A stretch of DNA of 64,000 nucleotides, taken from positions 103,671 to 167,670 of the forward strand of contig JAKUCV010001646.1 in NCBI GenBank assembly GCA_028386065.3, written 5' to 3'. Positions 23,831-36,300 of the stretch are shown here, in pieces (the first letter of the stretch is position 1; every line of letters begins with the position of its first letter). A program made the translations under genes and the position numbers. The stretch is from Turnera subulata. Lineage: Eukaryota > Streptophyta > Magnoliopsida > Malpighiales > Passifloraceae. The notes under the pieces were generated by a model. That model was not told the DNA's origin, did no database searches, and worked only from the letters and a program-made list of their open reading frames with translations.

Positions 23831-26315
23831 TGGGTTCTCTGGATTTGCTCTGGCACCCGGAATGTGTTGATAACCAGGTCTGACCGCTAGCTTATCCGTG
23901 AAGGGGCCCGAAAAAGATAAAATTGAAAATTGGATTTTATTTGAGTCTTTTGATTTGTTTTATTTGGGCTGTTTTTCCTTGTTTTCGACTTGAGTAGTTA
24001 TAGTGTGCGTATTGATTGTCTTTCCTTCGTCGGTGAGCACTTCGGACTCATCCCTCACCTGCGGGCTTTCATCCCGTAGGATGGGTTATTTGTGGTACAG
24101 GATTGGTGCATTTCAGACAGGCTGCAGCGTTATCCCTTGGACAGGTCTCGGATCCATAGTTTGCATCAGTGTCGCATACAGTGTTTGTGAGTTATTAAGT
24201 CTTCCGCTGTGCATTACTTTTGATATTGTTGGGCCGTTGGGCCAGATATGTTGTTATTGTTGTTATTATTTATGGGCTGTTGAGCCCGAGTTACTGTTGT
24301 ATACACTGTATGCTGGACTTGTTTTGGTTGGGTCGTCACAGTTTCGGCACGTCTTTACTGTGTACGGTAAATACGGGTCGGGGCGTTTCAATTATGATCA
24401 AACTAATTCTGGTATTTTGAGGAAAAAAAATAAATATATATACTTTGATAAATAATTAAGTTATGTTTTGGGAAAACTAATATTATTTGGAAAAATATAT
24501 ATATATACCATGAAAATAATTTCTGGAAATTTTATATATATATTATTTTCCCCAAAAAATTATGGTTGAGGAATATATATATATATGTACTTTGAAAATT
24601 AAAGGTAATTATATTTTGTGTTGGAAAATATTATTATATATTTAGAAAAAATAAATACTATATATATTTTCTGGAAATTATAAATACGTTATTATTTTTC
24701 TGGGAAATTGTGATGATTATATTTTGGGAAAAGTATAATTAATTTATGAAAATATTTTTTTTAAAAAAAGTTTTAATAAAAGTATGGTACCGAAATTATA
24801 TTCGGATATACGTACGGTATAATATTTTCGGTAAAAGATGATAATAAAGAATATGAACCGGGATGGGGTATTTCGCAGTATTGGCATCATAGTATACCGA
24901 TTATGTGCATTTATGTGTATATATTGTTTTGTTGTATAGGTTCGGATATCGGGCAGTTTGTCGAGGAGCCGGCTTGGGACCGGACATTGTCTTCGGAGTT
25001 GAGTAATCGGCCAGGGTGAGGATGGATTTCCTTCAATATGTGCCTGTATTACTCGGTTATTGTGTTTGATGTTTATTGCAATGTTGGTTGTTGCATTTGT
25101 TGTGATTGTTGTCGGGATGTTTATCCCAGTTTTTTTGATTTGGTTTTTGGGATGTTTATCCCCGTGCGTCGGGTTTTGGATATTTATTTTTCATGTCTTT
25201 GGCCATAAGTATAATGGGTTAAATAATAAATTGTGGTCAGGATGTCGATCCTTAGTTTTGGATGGGATGTCTATCCCGGTATTTTGGTTAGGGATCTTGA
25301 TCCCTGAGATTTGGTTATGATGATAATATAATTGTCACGTGGTAAGTAGTGGTACGACTCGATGGTTTAAGACTGTTTCGTGGTGGTTGTGACCTGGGTT
25401 ACTTGTGATAAGCATGTCTATGCTTGGGATGTCTATCCCGTGATTATTTTTAGGATGTCTATCCCTAGGTTTGTATTTTTGGGATGTCGATCCTTGGGTT
25501 CTCTTGTATTTGGTCTGGCACCCGGAATATGTTGGTAACCAGGTCTGACCCCTAACTTATCCGTGACGGGGCCCGGAAAGATAAAATTGGAAAATTGGAT
25601 TTTTGTTTGAGTCTTTTTGGTCTTGGACTGGTTTTGGGTCTAGTCTTTTAGTTTGGTATGTATTTGGTGGTTTTTACCTGTTTTTGACCTTGAGTAATTA
25701 TAGTGTTGCATATTGATTGTCTATCCTTCGTCGGTGAGCACTTCGGACTCACCCCTCACCTGCGGGCTTTCATCCCGTAGGATGGGTTATTTGTGGTACA
25801 GGTTTGGTGCATTCCAGATAGGCTGCGGCATTATCCCTTTGACAGGACTTGGATCCATAGTTTGCATCTATGTCGCATACAGTGTTTTTGTGGGTTATTA
25901 AGTCTTCCGCTGTGCAGTTTATTGATATTATTGGGCCATTAGGCCGGTTGAGTTATTATTGATGTTTTTATTTTGGGCTGTTGAGCCCGGGTTTTTGTTG
26001 TATACACTGTATGCTGGGGTTATTTGGTTGGGTCGTTACAGTTCAGGCACGTGTTTACTGTGTACGGTAAATACGGGTCGAGGCGTTTCAAATAGTGTCG
26101 CATTGGTATATTTTGTGAGCATTAAATGATCTTTTTCTTATTTTATCCTTTATTCCCATGAAGCTAGATTTTTTTGTTAGGTTTTATCCTTTCCTAAATA
26201 AGGGGTAATTTAGTATTAGTGTAGTATAAAATTCTTAAATTTACAGCTATTTAATGCATTTCTTAATAATCGTGTTGATTCCTTAAACGACAATAAAAAA
26301 GGGACAGAGGGAGTA

Positions 26316-27693
26316 CAATAATAAGACATAAAATCTTGTACTAATACAAATTATAGTAATTAAGGACTTTAAAATAAACTGAAACTAATTTAACATATGA
26401 TACTGCATAGATACTTGAACACAAAATAAAGAAATGGCTGAAAGGAGACGCAAATGACCCAGTTGATAATTTGTATTAAGTACAACTATAAATGTTTGAG
26501 AGTGAATAAGGAAAAGAGTAGCGATCCTCTTGAAGTGGGGGTCTTGCTAATGCAAGATACACCACCCAAACAACAACTAGAACTAGTTGTTGCTCCAAGG
26601 TGTCTAACCAGCGACGCTTCAACAAAGGGCAAAGACCCACACTTGAAATTTTTTGACCAACTTGGCCATTTGAAACAACCGTAGTGAATTGGAACTGATG
26701 ATAAAGAATCCAACCTGACCCACCTAAACATATTCCGTCACCTTCATCATCATCGTCCCCAACACTGTCGTTACCAACGACACCGCTGCTGTCGCACACC
26801 ACCATAGCCATGAGTAGTGATAGCTGTAAGAGAGGAAGATAGCAAAAACCGGGCAAGGAACTACTAGCTTGTACAAAGCTTCCAAATTTTCTCACACACA
26901 ATGTGTCGAACACTTAGTGTGCAGTTACACAAACCTTAACTCTTTACAAGAACAAGGTACTAAAAATGTTAACCATGGATGAATGGTACTCAATAACCAC
27001 GCTATATCTTTTTACTCAAAGAGGAAAGGATGGAAACTGCCAAATAGCCATACCAAATCTTAAAAGATGAGAAAGGGATTAAAAATGGGTGATAAATCTA
27101 TACATTTATGAGGGTTTGAGCTTGTATGGATGCGAGAGAAGAGGGAGAGAAGGGAAAGCTACTTGATACACTGTTCATGTTGAGAGGATATCAAAAAAGA
27201 GTTGTTACAACACAATTAGACTAATTGTGGCCCGTACTAGCATTGAATGAATCGTGTGACCACATCTAATGAAAATTGTACCAAAAAATAAGATTGAACT
27301 AACTAAATATCCATGTTTTCTATATACGAATGAATTTTCTGACAAAACTTAACCATAATAATCGAAAATTGAATAAATTACAGATCCAGATCATAAGGGT
27401 TCGCCCAATACTAATAGAGCACATCCATCAATGTTTTAAGCTAAATCAATAACATATATAATCAAGAAAACTCGGGTCAACCTATTTATTAAGATCTGTG
27501 ATTATTGTGTAATATAGGGATCAATTTCCATTAAAATTCGGTGCAAGTATAAAGATCCAAAGTACAAGGACTAGAAATTAATTTTGACCTTGGAAAATAC
27601 TAAACGCAAAAACAGAGTCACAAATAAAAATATTTTGTTGATTTTGGGTTGTACTGAGAGCGATCTTCTTGAAATATACCAAAATAAGAACCA
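26316..27693. other. Intergenic stretch, no supported gene
   Basis: A 145-codon open frame (26476-26913, minus strand) has no recognisable domain, an overlapping frame of similar length and no promoter or splice context that I could defend. An unrecognised small secreted peptide cannot be excluded. The rest is AT-rich without repeats that I recognise. Confidence 0.4.
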
Positions 27694-28114
27694 TACTTAC
27701 AATGGGTTAAAACTTTTTTTTTATCACTGTGTTAGTTTCTAAAGTTGGAAGTTATCTTTTGATAAATTTTGGTTTATTTTTATTCTTTTATTGATTCCAT
27801 TTAGCCTAGTTTGATCAATTTCAACGGAATCTCTTAGAAATTGCTGACGTAGCAAGTTTTTTTATGCCACGTCAGTTATGTGAAACCAACATATCATGTC
27901 CATATTAGCCACAATTACAACCTACGGATTTTTTTTACCTAACATGTAGATCCCATAAACGACGTGGTATTGAAAAACTTGCCCCGTCAGGAATTCTATC
28001 GGATTCCGGTGAAATAGACCAAATTAGGCCAAAAGAAATGAACAAACTGATAAAAAATAAACCGAAATCCAATGTAGGAATGACTTCCAATTTTAGGGAC
28101 TAACATAAGAATAA

Positions 28115-31100
28115 TGTTGACGTGAGTTATGGCATAGATTATGATTTGTAAATATAATTTAGGAGTAATTGTAGGAATTAGAATAATTAGTGAGTAATTA
28201 TAGTGATTGAGAGTAATTAGAGAGATTGAGAGTAATTGTAGTGATTGTGAATATTTTCCTTGTACACTAGCTGACTTGTATTATAAATTGAGCCTCCTTG
28301 TGAGATGAATAATATATCCTTAAACTTATTTATCTTGTTTGAGTTGGTAGCGGAGCAGGTCCTCTGTCTTTTTTCTTTTTCCCTTCTTGTTGCTTCCTTA
28401 ATTTCTCAATAACATGAGTGAGTTACCTCCTACTTCATGAACTATTACCTATACTACAAAAACACCAATGATGTCTCACACACATGCAACAAGGCTTGTA
28501 CCAGAACCTGTTGCAATACCCTATGGTGTGAAACTCAATGGTAAAAACTACTCCCTTTGGTCACAAGTTGTTGAGACTTTTGTAGCTAGTTGTGGCAAGT
28601 TGGGTTACTTAACTGAAAGAATTAAGGAGCCCTCCATTGAAGATGTTTCATATGAGAAATGGACTATGGAGAATTCTACTATTAAAGGTTGGCTTATCGG
28701 TGCCATGGAACCCGATGTGATGAATCTATTTGTTCGCCTTTCTACGGCGAAATGTATTTGTGATGCAGTGTCCCAAACTTATTTTGAAGGGGGAGATAGA
28801 TCTATTATATATGATCTTTCTCGCTAGGCTATGCGCATGAGGCAAGATGGTGATAAGAGAGAGGGTAAGGTTGCAATTATGTCATCCACAAACAGATATT
28901 ACATCTAGTGATATTTCTGGTGTCAATTCCGAAGTTCCTAATTACCCATCAGGTAATATTGGATCTGTTCTTATTTATGATTCTATCAAAGACACTGGTT
29001 GGGTGATTGATTCAGGTGCCACTGATCATATGACTTTTTACTCATCACTTTTATCCACCAAGATTGCACCTCGGCGTTTACAAGTGTCTAATGCCAACGG
29101 TGTATCTTCTCCGGTTCTGAGTGCTGGAACAGTTATATTGACACCATCTTTACCTTTGGAGCATACATTAGATGTTCCATCACTTTCAAATAATCTTCTC
29201 TTTGTATCTCAAGTTACTAAACAATTAAATTGTCTTGTATTAACGTATCCTTAATTTTGCCTATTTCAGGATCTCAACAGCAAGGAGATTATTGGGCGTG
29301 GTACTAAGAGAAGGGGGTTGTATTATGTAGATGAAGTTTGTTCGGGCACTGCCTTATCTTCCAAAGGTTCTTCTTGTTCTATAGGGAATCAAATCTGGAT
29401 GTGGCATCGTCGACTTGGTCATGCTTCTTTTGGCTACGTAAAACACCTATTTCCCTCATTTTCAGATTGCAATCCTGTTAATTTTCATTGTGATGTCTGT
29501 GTTTTGGCAAAGAGCCATCGTGCTACTTACTCTTTGAGTACAACTAAAGTGACTGAACCATTTGCTTTAGTTCATTCTGATGTGTGGGGTCCAGCACTTA
29601 TGATGACAACAAATGGATATCATTGGTTTGTGATATTTGTTGATGATTTTAGTCGTATGACGTGGCTTTATTTGATGAAACATAAAAGTGATGTTTTTCA
29701 ATGCTTCTACTCATTTCATTAATTGATAGAAACTCAGTTTTCTGCCACGGTGAAAGTTTTAAGGTCTGATAATGGTGGTGAGTTTGTCAATCATGTCTTC
29801 AAAACTTATCTCCAGGATCAAGGCAATATCCATAAGACAACTTGTCCTTCTACACCTCAACAGAACGGTGTGGCAGAACGAAAGAATCGCCATATACTCG
29901 AGATCAAACGTGCTTGTCTCATTGATGCACATATGAAGCCTAATGCTTGGGGAGATGCTATTGTTTATGTTGTGTATCTTATGAATCGTGTGCCTAGTAG
30001 TGTTCTTCAATTTAAAACACCTTTGGAGACACTACCATCAACGGTGGCAATGACTTCAAGTTTACTCTTACCACCACAAGTATTTGGGTGTGTTGTCTTT
30101 GTTCATCTTCTAAAACATCAGCGTATCAAGCTTGATCCATATGCCCTTAAGTGTATATTTATGGGGTATTTGCCACACCAAAAGGGATACAAGTGTTATC
30201 ATCCTCCAACGAAGTGCACCTATGTTTCTATGGATGTAACTTTCTTGGAAACAGACACGTACTATTCTCACCCATGAAGCCAATCCTCCTCTTCAAGGGG
30301 AGATGATAGTTGAAGAGCCGAATCGGATGTTCATGTTTCCAGATAAGATGGAAAGTGATTCTGAAAGTGGTAAAGGAACTAAGGATGATTTGGGAGAAGA
30401 GAAGCATAACCCTACAAATTTGGACATACTACTAGAAGCATGTGATGAAGAACCCCTCTCTCCACCAACAGTACCTACCAATATTTCTTCCTTTGCTAAT
30501 GAGCCTGAGGTATGTATTCAGTTAGAGGATAATACTGACAATTTAATTGTTGACAATATTCCTGCAATTTCTAGTGATGATAACAGGTTTCAACTACCTC
30601 CTCAGAGTAATCGACGAAAACCACCAGAGAGATATTCACCGAATAATTTCAGACCTGCAAAGTATCCAATTGCTTATTATGTCTCTACTCAGCACTTATC
30701 TCTTTCCATTTAAGGTTTTGCTAATCACATGGCTGGAGTTAATATACCTACACAGGTTCAAGATGCACTAGATGATCCTGAATGGGCAAAAGCTATGGCT
30801 GAGGAGATGCGAGCACTTGAGAAGAATCAAACTTGGGATGTCGTGACTTTGCCAGAAGGGAAGAAACCTGTTGGATGTAGATGGATATTTACAGTCAAAC
30901 ATAACCCAGATGGCACAATTGAACGCTATAAAGCAAAGTTAGTTGCTCGTGGCTTTACACAGACTTTTGGTATTGACTACCAAGAGACTTTTGCACCTGT
31001 TGCAAAATTAAATACCATTAGAGTTTTGTTGTCTCTTGTTGCAAATTTTGACTGGCCATTACAACAATATGATGTGAAAAATGCCTTCTTACATGGTGAT

Positions 31101-32515
31101 TTATCTGAGGAAGTTTATATGAGTATGCCTCCTGGTTTCAACTCTACGAATGATTTAAAGATGGTATGTAAATTGAAGAAGGCATTGTATGGTTTGAAAC
31201 AATCACCAAGAGCATGGTTTGGTAGGTTTCGGCTCGCTATGAAGAAGTATGGATATGTTCAAAGTAATTCTGATCATACTCTCTTCTCGAAAAGGCACAA
31301 TGACAAGACCACTGCATTAATCATTTATGTTGATGACATGATTGTTACAGGTAATGATTTGGATGAAATGGCTAGGTTGAAGGCTTACTTAGCCTCTGGG
31401 TTTGATATGAAGAATTTTGGAGGCTTAAAATATTTTTTGAGTATTGAAGTTATCAGGTCTAAGCAAGGAATATTCTTGTCACAACGCAAGTATGTGTTAG
31501 ATTTGTTGAAAGAAACCGGCATGCTTGGGTGCCAACCTCTGCATACGCCCATAGAGCAAAATCATAGTCTTGAAGAACTAAAAGATCAACCTACTGATAA
31601 AGGAAGATACCAAAGGTTAGTTAGACGTTTGATATACTTGTCTCACACACGACCTGATATTGCATATGCAGTTAGTGTGGTGAGCAGGTTTATGCACAAT
31701 CCAGGTGAGGTCCATATGAATGTTGTCATAAAGATACTGAGATGTTTGAAGTCAGCACCCGGAAAAGGCCTTCTGTTTTCTAAGCATGGAAATGCAAGCA
31801 TTATTGTTTATTGTGATTCAGATTGGGGTGCAAAAGGAGAAATGAGACGGTCGACAACTGGATACTTTACCTTTGTGGGAGGAAATTTAGTACCTTGGAA
31901 GAGTAAGAAGCAAAAAGTTATTTCTCTATCAAGTGCTGAGGCTGAGTATCGAGCAATGGTTAAAGGAATCCCAGAGTTATTATGGCTAAAGCAACTTATG
32001 GAGGAACTTGGTTTTTCTGAAGAAGGATCTATGAAGCTATATTGTGATAATCAATCAACTATTAAGATTGCAGAAAATCCAGTTCAACATGATCGGACAA
32101 AACATGTGGAGATCGATCGAAACTTTATATATGAGAAGTTTGAAGGAAAAATTATCGAAGCTCCATATGTCAAGACCATAGAGCAATTGGCTGATATATT
32201 GACAAAAGCTGTTTCTCGACAAGTTTTTGATAACTCACTTCTCAAGCTGGGATGTGTGACATCTATGCTCCAACTTGAGGGGGAGTGTTGACATGAGTTA
32301 TGGCATAGATTATGATTTATAAATATAATTTAGAAGTAATTGTAGGAATTAGAATAATTACTGAGTAATTATAGTAATTGAGAGTAATTAGAGAGAATGA
32401 GAGTAATTGTAGTGATTGTGAATATTTTCCTTGTACACTAACTGACTTGTATTATAAATTGAGTCTCCTTGTGAGATGAGTAACATATCCTTAAACCCAT
32501 TTATCTTGTTTGAGT
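28115..32515 (+). mobile_element. Ty1/copia retrotransposon, decayed, with 230-bp LTRs
   Basis: The LTRs lie at 28115-28344 and 32286-32515, both 230 bp with about 12 differences (roughly 5% divergence by eye). The TSD is AATAA (28110-28114 and 32516-32520). The sequence after the left LTR, TGGTAGCGGAGCAGG, resembles the initiator-Met primer-binding site, and TTGAGGGGGAG before the right LTR is the polypurine tract. The LTR starts TGTTGAC but appears to end GAGT rather than CA, which is non-canonical. Internal order is gag, protease, integrase, RT, RNase H, as in copia, with several stops and shifts and a large gag deletion. Confidence 0.95.
28468..32291 (+). pseudogene. copia gag-pol remnant
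   Basis: The gag N-terminus (28468-28827) reads VKLNGKNYSLWSQVVETF and stops early; the rest of gag, including any CCHC knuckle, is missing. The next frame (28847-29254) holds the protease signature WVIDSGATDHMT. The same frame continues past a TAA at 29252 into the GAG-pre-integrase HH-CC motif (HRRLGHASF...CDVCVLAK) and the integrase core with HSDVWGP and, after another in-frame TAA at 29720, SDNGGEF and QQNGVAERKNRHI. A frameshift near 30280 and a stop at 30711 precede the RT and RNase H frame (30729-32291), which is intact over 520 codons: CRWIFTVKHNPDG, QYDVKNAFLHGDL, YVDDM and the RNase H signatures YCDSDW and SSAEAEYRA, ending in LADILTKAV. Confidence 0.93.
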
Positions 32516-32540
32516 AATAATGCTTTGACCCTGCTTACAA

Positions 32541-33376
32541 AACGAAGTCTTTATCTATCGGCTTAGATAATGAACAACAAAGTTTAACCTATAAGGCTAG
32601 TAGAGGCTAATAGAGTTTATTGATTTTGTGTGTTATAATTATTTCTTCTTTCAAACTTATATTTAATTTTTTCAAATTGAAAGATGCAATTATTCTGGTG
32701 ATCATGAGTATTCTCTTATCAAAAAAATAATTATTGTTTGCCTTGACCTAAAATTTATGGTCATTAGGTATCACCATATGTAATGCATGTAAGTGGGGGA
32801 GTATGGTAGAGAGGGTAGAGAGTGGAAGTGCGAGTAGTTTCACTTTCACCACATGGGGAGACATTTTCGTAAAGAGAGTGAGATGACTTGGTTAGCAGCC
32901 ACGAATTGGCGCGAAACCATAGGGAATGCAAACCGAACTCAGTGCCTCTTTTGAAGAAAAAACACTCCATCCCATCTCACTTTGTCTGGCCACAAACACA
33001 TCACTACTCTTCCTTCAATCATGTGAAAGAAAAAAAACACACACACACACACACATATTGGCTGTTGTTGCCATTTCTTGTATTATGCACGTACATGCAT
33101 GAAAACTGATTGGTTCCGTTGGTACTCGTTTCTTGAAACTTTGTTCGAGATTCATGATGTCGGTGTCTTTAAAGAGGGTGATCACGCAATGTCTTAATTA
33201 GTTGACGCTGCCTAACGAATATGGTGGATCTTCAAGCTGTGGATTTGTTATTATCAAGAAGGTATAGTTTTGGAGCCAAGAGGGTCCGATGTGTTGTGAG
33301 ATCTCTCTACACCTTATGACGAAGGAGCTTGACTAGTGCAGCTAGGCGTTGCATTGAAGAAAAAAAAGCTTAGAAA
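32541..33376 (+). promoter_or_regulatory. Myosin XI upstream region and probable 5' UTR
   Basis: No open frame of interest lies here. It precedes the deduced myosin start codon at 33377 and should hold the promoter and 5' UTR. A dinucleotide microsatellite (AC)9 sits at 33037-33054. I see no convincing TATA box whose distance would fix a transcription start. Confidence 0.45.
33037..33054. repeat. (AC)n microsatellite
   Basis: About nine uninterrupted AC dinucleotides follow a short A run, about 320 bases upstream of the myosin start codon. Dinucleotide runs of this kind are usually length-polymorphic. Confidence 0.9.
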
Positions 33377-36300
33377 ATGGTATGTCATCAATTGGTATTC
33401 ATACTTTTTATGAAGGCGTTATCTCCATTGATTGTTGAATTTTTAGGCTTTCTTCTATTTCTTGTTCGAGTTGCATGAGGTCCTTTCTAATGATCATAAG
33501 TCAATTGTTATTCAGCGCAATGATTTGTAATTAAGTATGTCCTAAACTAGTCATTGTGAGACTAGCTAGGATACAGGATATATTTTCAAGATGTTAAAGT
33601 TTGATCAGGTAACCTAAATGATAAAAGCAAATGTTGAGTAATTAATTTGATCATTTTTTAGATGGCATGCAAACAATCAAGGCATCTTAACTCGCTAATG
33701 TAGATGTTGGATATATACCCTAGCTACATGCATTCAGATGGATCATATGCTGTACTGCTAAACAGAAAATTCTGTCCTGATTGAGATTTGAAGTATAGTT
33801 TCTCATTAAAGAAGAATTTTGTATAAAGATTAATCTCCTGATAGGTATGATACTAATGTTAATTATAACCAATTCCGGAGCATCTTTAGGATGCATGTTG
33901 CTCTTTTTTATTTAGACAGATTCATCCATCTAGGCCTCAATTTGTTAGAAAAAGATACCAGGGAAGTCTTTATTCACACTAATATTCATGCTGCATCTGC
34001 TTCTGCAGGGGACTGTGGTTAACATCATTGTAGGTTCTCATGTCTGGGTTGAAGACCCGGACGAGGCCTGGCTTGCCGGAGAGGTACTCAAAATTACTGG
34101 CAAGGATGCTGAGATCAGGACTTCAAATGGGAAGACGGTAAGTGGAATGCTTCAATTTTACTTAATTTCGCCTTTTTTGGTTAAAAGATCACTAGGACTT
34201 AACTAATCACATTAACTGTTAATGACTTGGAAAGACAATAGATGTGGGAAGTTTCATGCTTTTGCCTTCTAGTCAATCCTCTTTATACTTGTATGATGTA
34301 CTTAATCGCCAGGTTCCTGACATTGATCTTCTCTTTGTGTTGATTTTAAGATTACTGAGAAGTTATCAAAAATATACCCCAAGGACATGGAAGCTCCAGC
34401 CGGAGGGGTTGATGATATGACAAAGCTGTCTTATTTGCATGAACCTGGAGTGTTGGAGAATCTGAAACAAAGATATGAACTGAATGAAATCTACGTTAGT
34501 TTCCTTGCCTTTAGTATTTGTTTGATGCACACAAGTGTTAATTAGTCTTAGCATCAACCTTTCTATTCCATTTTGCAGACCTATACTGGGAACATTCTCA
34601 TTGCCATTAATCCATTTCAAAGACTGCCTCATATCTATGATGCTCACATGATGCAACAATACAAGGGAGCACCGTTTGGAGAGCTAAGTCCTCATGTTTT
34701 TGCAGTTGCAGATGTTGCCTACAGGTTACATTTAATTTTCAAATGTTTTTCTTTCTCTTATTTTTTCAGGGACTGCATATATATTCAACAAAGTTTTACC
34801 ATGTCTAGGGCAATGATCAATGAGTCGAAGAGCAATTCCATTTTGGTCAGTGGGGAAAGTGGTGCCGGTAAGACTGAGACGACAAAGATGCTTATGAGGT
34901 ACCTTGCATTTTTAGGGGGTCGTGCTGCTACTGAAGGACGAACTGTTGAACAACAAGTTCTTGAAGTATGCTCGACTCTTGTTCTAAATTTGGAGAACTC
35001 TCTTTGCTGGGTTTTACTTAAAAGTGGCATTGCTTTGTGTTCTGACTGAAATTTGAATGAACTGTTTTGAATGCAGTCAAATCCTGTCCTTGAAGCATTT
35101 GGAAATGCTAAAACAGTTAGAAATAACAATTCCAGGCAAGACTCTGCACCTTTATTTACAAAATGGCAGGGTTGGCCATAGAATTCTTTCACATTCTGTT
35201 GATACAATCAGGAATGTGATAGTTGCTAACTTTCTTTACATTGGGAGATTTTTTTTTTTTTTAAACCAACCTGTTGTTTTGTTACTAATTTGCAATTGTG
35301 CCTAAAAAGAATTAATTTCTGCAGCCGTTTCGGTAAATTTGTTGAGATCCAGTTTGATAAGCATGGAAGAATCTCTGGAGCTGCCATCCGAACTTACCTT
35401 CTAGAAAGATCAAGAGTTTGTCAGATTTCTAATCCTGAGCGCAATTACCACTGCTTTTACCTCCTTTGTGCTGCACCCCAGGAGGTAGAATTCTCTCACA
35501 GTGATAGCTTCAGTTTGTGGTCAGGGATAGTTGTACCAAAGATTTATTTTTTTTGTATTTATACAATTCCTAAGCTAAGATGTTTACTTCCTCAGGAAAT
35601 AGAGAAGTACAAGTTGGGGAGTCCCAAAACATTTCACTATCTTAACCAGTCACAGTGCTATGAACTAGTTGGTGTAAGTGATGCCCATGACTACCTTGCC
35701 ACAAGAAGAGCTATGGACATTGTTGGAATAAGCGCAAAGGAACAGGTATAGCTTGTTTGAGAGCATATGTTTATGCTGCCTTGCTGCCCATAGGACCATT
35801 ATCTAACCAATTCTCTCTTGCATTTCTGTTTCTCTTGCAGGAAGCAATTTTCAGAGTTGTTGCAGCAATCCTGCATATAGGAAATATTGATTTTGCCAAG
35901 GGGAAGGAAGTTGATTCATCAGTTCCGAAAGACGACCAAGCTAAGTTCCATCTTAAAACGACGGCAGAGCTACTCATGTAGGAGTTCCATCTCCATGCCA
36001 TCAGCCTGGATAATGTTGCTTTAACATGGATTCCACTGTTGAGCTTCTGCTTTCCATTTTTTTTCCAGGTGTGATGCTGTGGCCTTGGAAGATGCATTAT
36101 GCAAGCGTGTCATGATAACACCTGAAGAGGTTATCAAGCGAAGTCTTGATCCAGCAAGTGCTGTAACTAGTAGGGATGGTTTAGCTAAGACAATCTACTC
36201 TCGCTTGTTTGACTGGTAGGACATCATTTCCCAGGATAATTAAAAGCTAGAGGCACATATTTTTTCAATCAACCTAGGCACATAAAAGTCATAACATGCT

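Larger units (their letters stand above)
16471..24390 (+). mobile_element. Solo LTR 'B', nested in A and interrupted by LTR C
   Basis: B starts TGTAACAGCCCGGG at 16471 and ends CGGGGCGTTTCA at 24390. The TSD ATTAT lies at 16466-16470 and 24391-24395. Without the C insertion the unit is 16471-18078 plus 23180-24390, about 2.8 kb, the same length as A. All the blocks of A are present: the GA tract (about 16815-17095), the GC island (17100-17480), the AT-rich middle, TTGTTGTATAG/GTTCGGATATCGGGC at 23262-23289, the hairpin array (about 23446-23830) and GAGCACTTCGGACTCATCC (about 24035). Confidence 0.9.
15361..26090 (+). mobile_element. Solo LTR 'A' (outermost), interrupted by LTR B
   Basis: A starts TGTAACAGCCCGG at 15361 and ends CGAGGCGTTTCA at 26090. 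The 5-bp TSD AATAG stands at 15356-15360 and 26091-26095. With the inserted B copy and its TSD removed, A is 15361-16470 plus 24396-26090, about 2.8 kb. No primer-binding site, polypurine tract or pol gene occurs, so the unit is a solo LTR or an element consisting only of LTR-like sequence. Block order: conserved start, a 300-bp GA-rich tract (15690-15980), a GC-rich island beginning GAACAGTGCGTCACCC, an AT-rich stretch, a TTGTTGTATAG/GTTCGGATATCGGGC junction, hairpin arrays, GAGCACTTCGGACTCACCC, and the terminus. The LTR size suggests Ty3/gypsy, but this is not proven. Confidence 0.9.
15313..26313. mobile_element. Stowaway-type MITE split by a 10.7-kb LTR nest
   Basis: The left end reads TA-CTCCCTCTCCCTTGACG (15311 onward) and the right end AAAAAAGGGACAGAGGGAG-TA (ending 26315). 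CTCCCTC-(GT)CCC/GGGACAGAGGGAG with a TA target is the terminal inverted repeat of Tc1/mariner Stowaway MITEs; the left copy has lost two bases. Removing the LTR insertion (15361-26095, including one TSD copy) leaves about 266 bp, a normal Stowaway size. The MITE is the oldest layer of the nest. Confidence 0.75.
27703..32531. mobile_element. MULE-type MITE split by a copia element
   Basis: The left arm starts TGGGTTAAAAC at 27703 and runs through GTGTTAGTTTCTAAAGTTGG. The right arm read on the minus strand starts AGGGTCAAAGCA (32531), jumps the copia insertion and continues ATGTTAGTCCCTAAAATTGG (about 28105). The flanks TACTTACAA (27694-27702) and TGCTTACAA (32532-32540) match at 8 of 9 positions, the TSD length of Mutator-like elements. 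The arms pair over more than 100 bases, with a palindromic centre around GACGTAGCAAG and CTTGCCCCGTC. Without the copia insert the element is about 420 bp. Confidence 0.65.

Noticed and set aside
26476..26913. 145-codon frame, minus strand, as a possible small gene
   Set aside because: No domain, no signal peptide at the start, competing overlapping frames and no promoter or splice evidence.
33988..34206. [11 protein letters not shown]... as the myosin start
   Set aside because: The first seven codons are the intron's acceptor region; the ATG-GTATGT at 33377 gives a family-like N-terminus.
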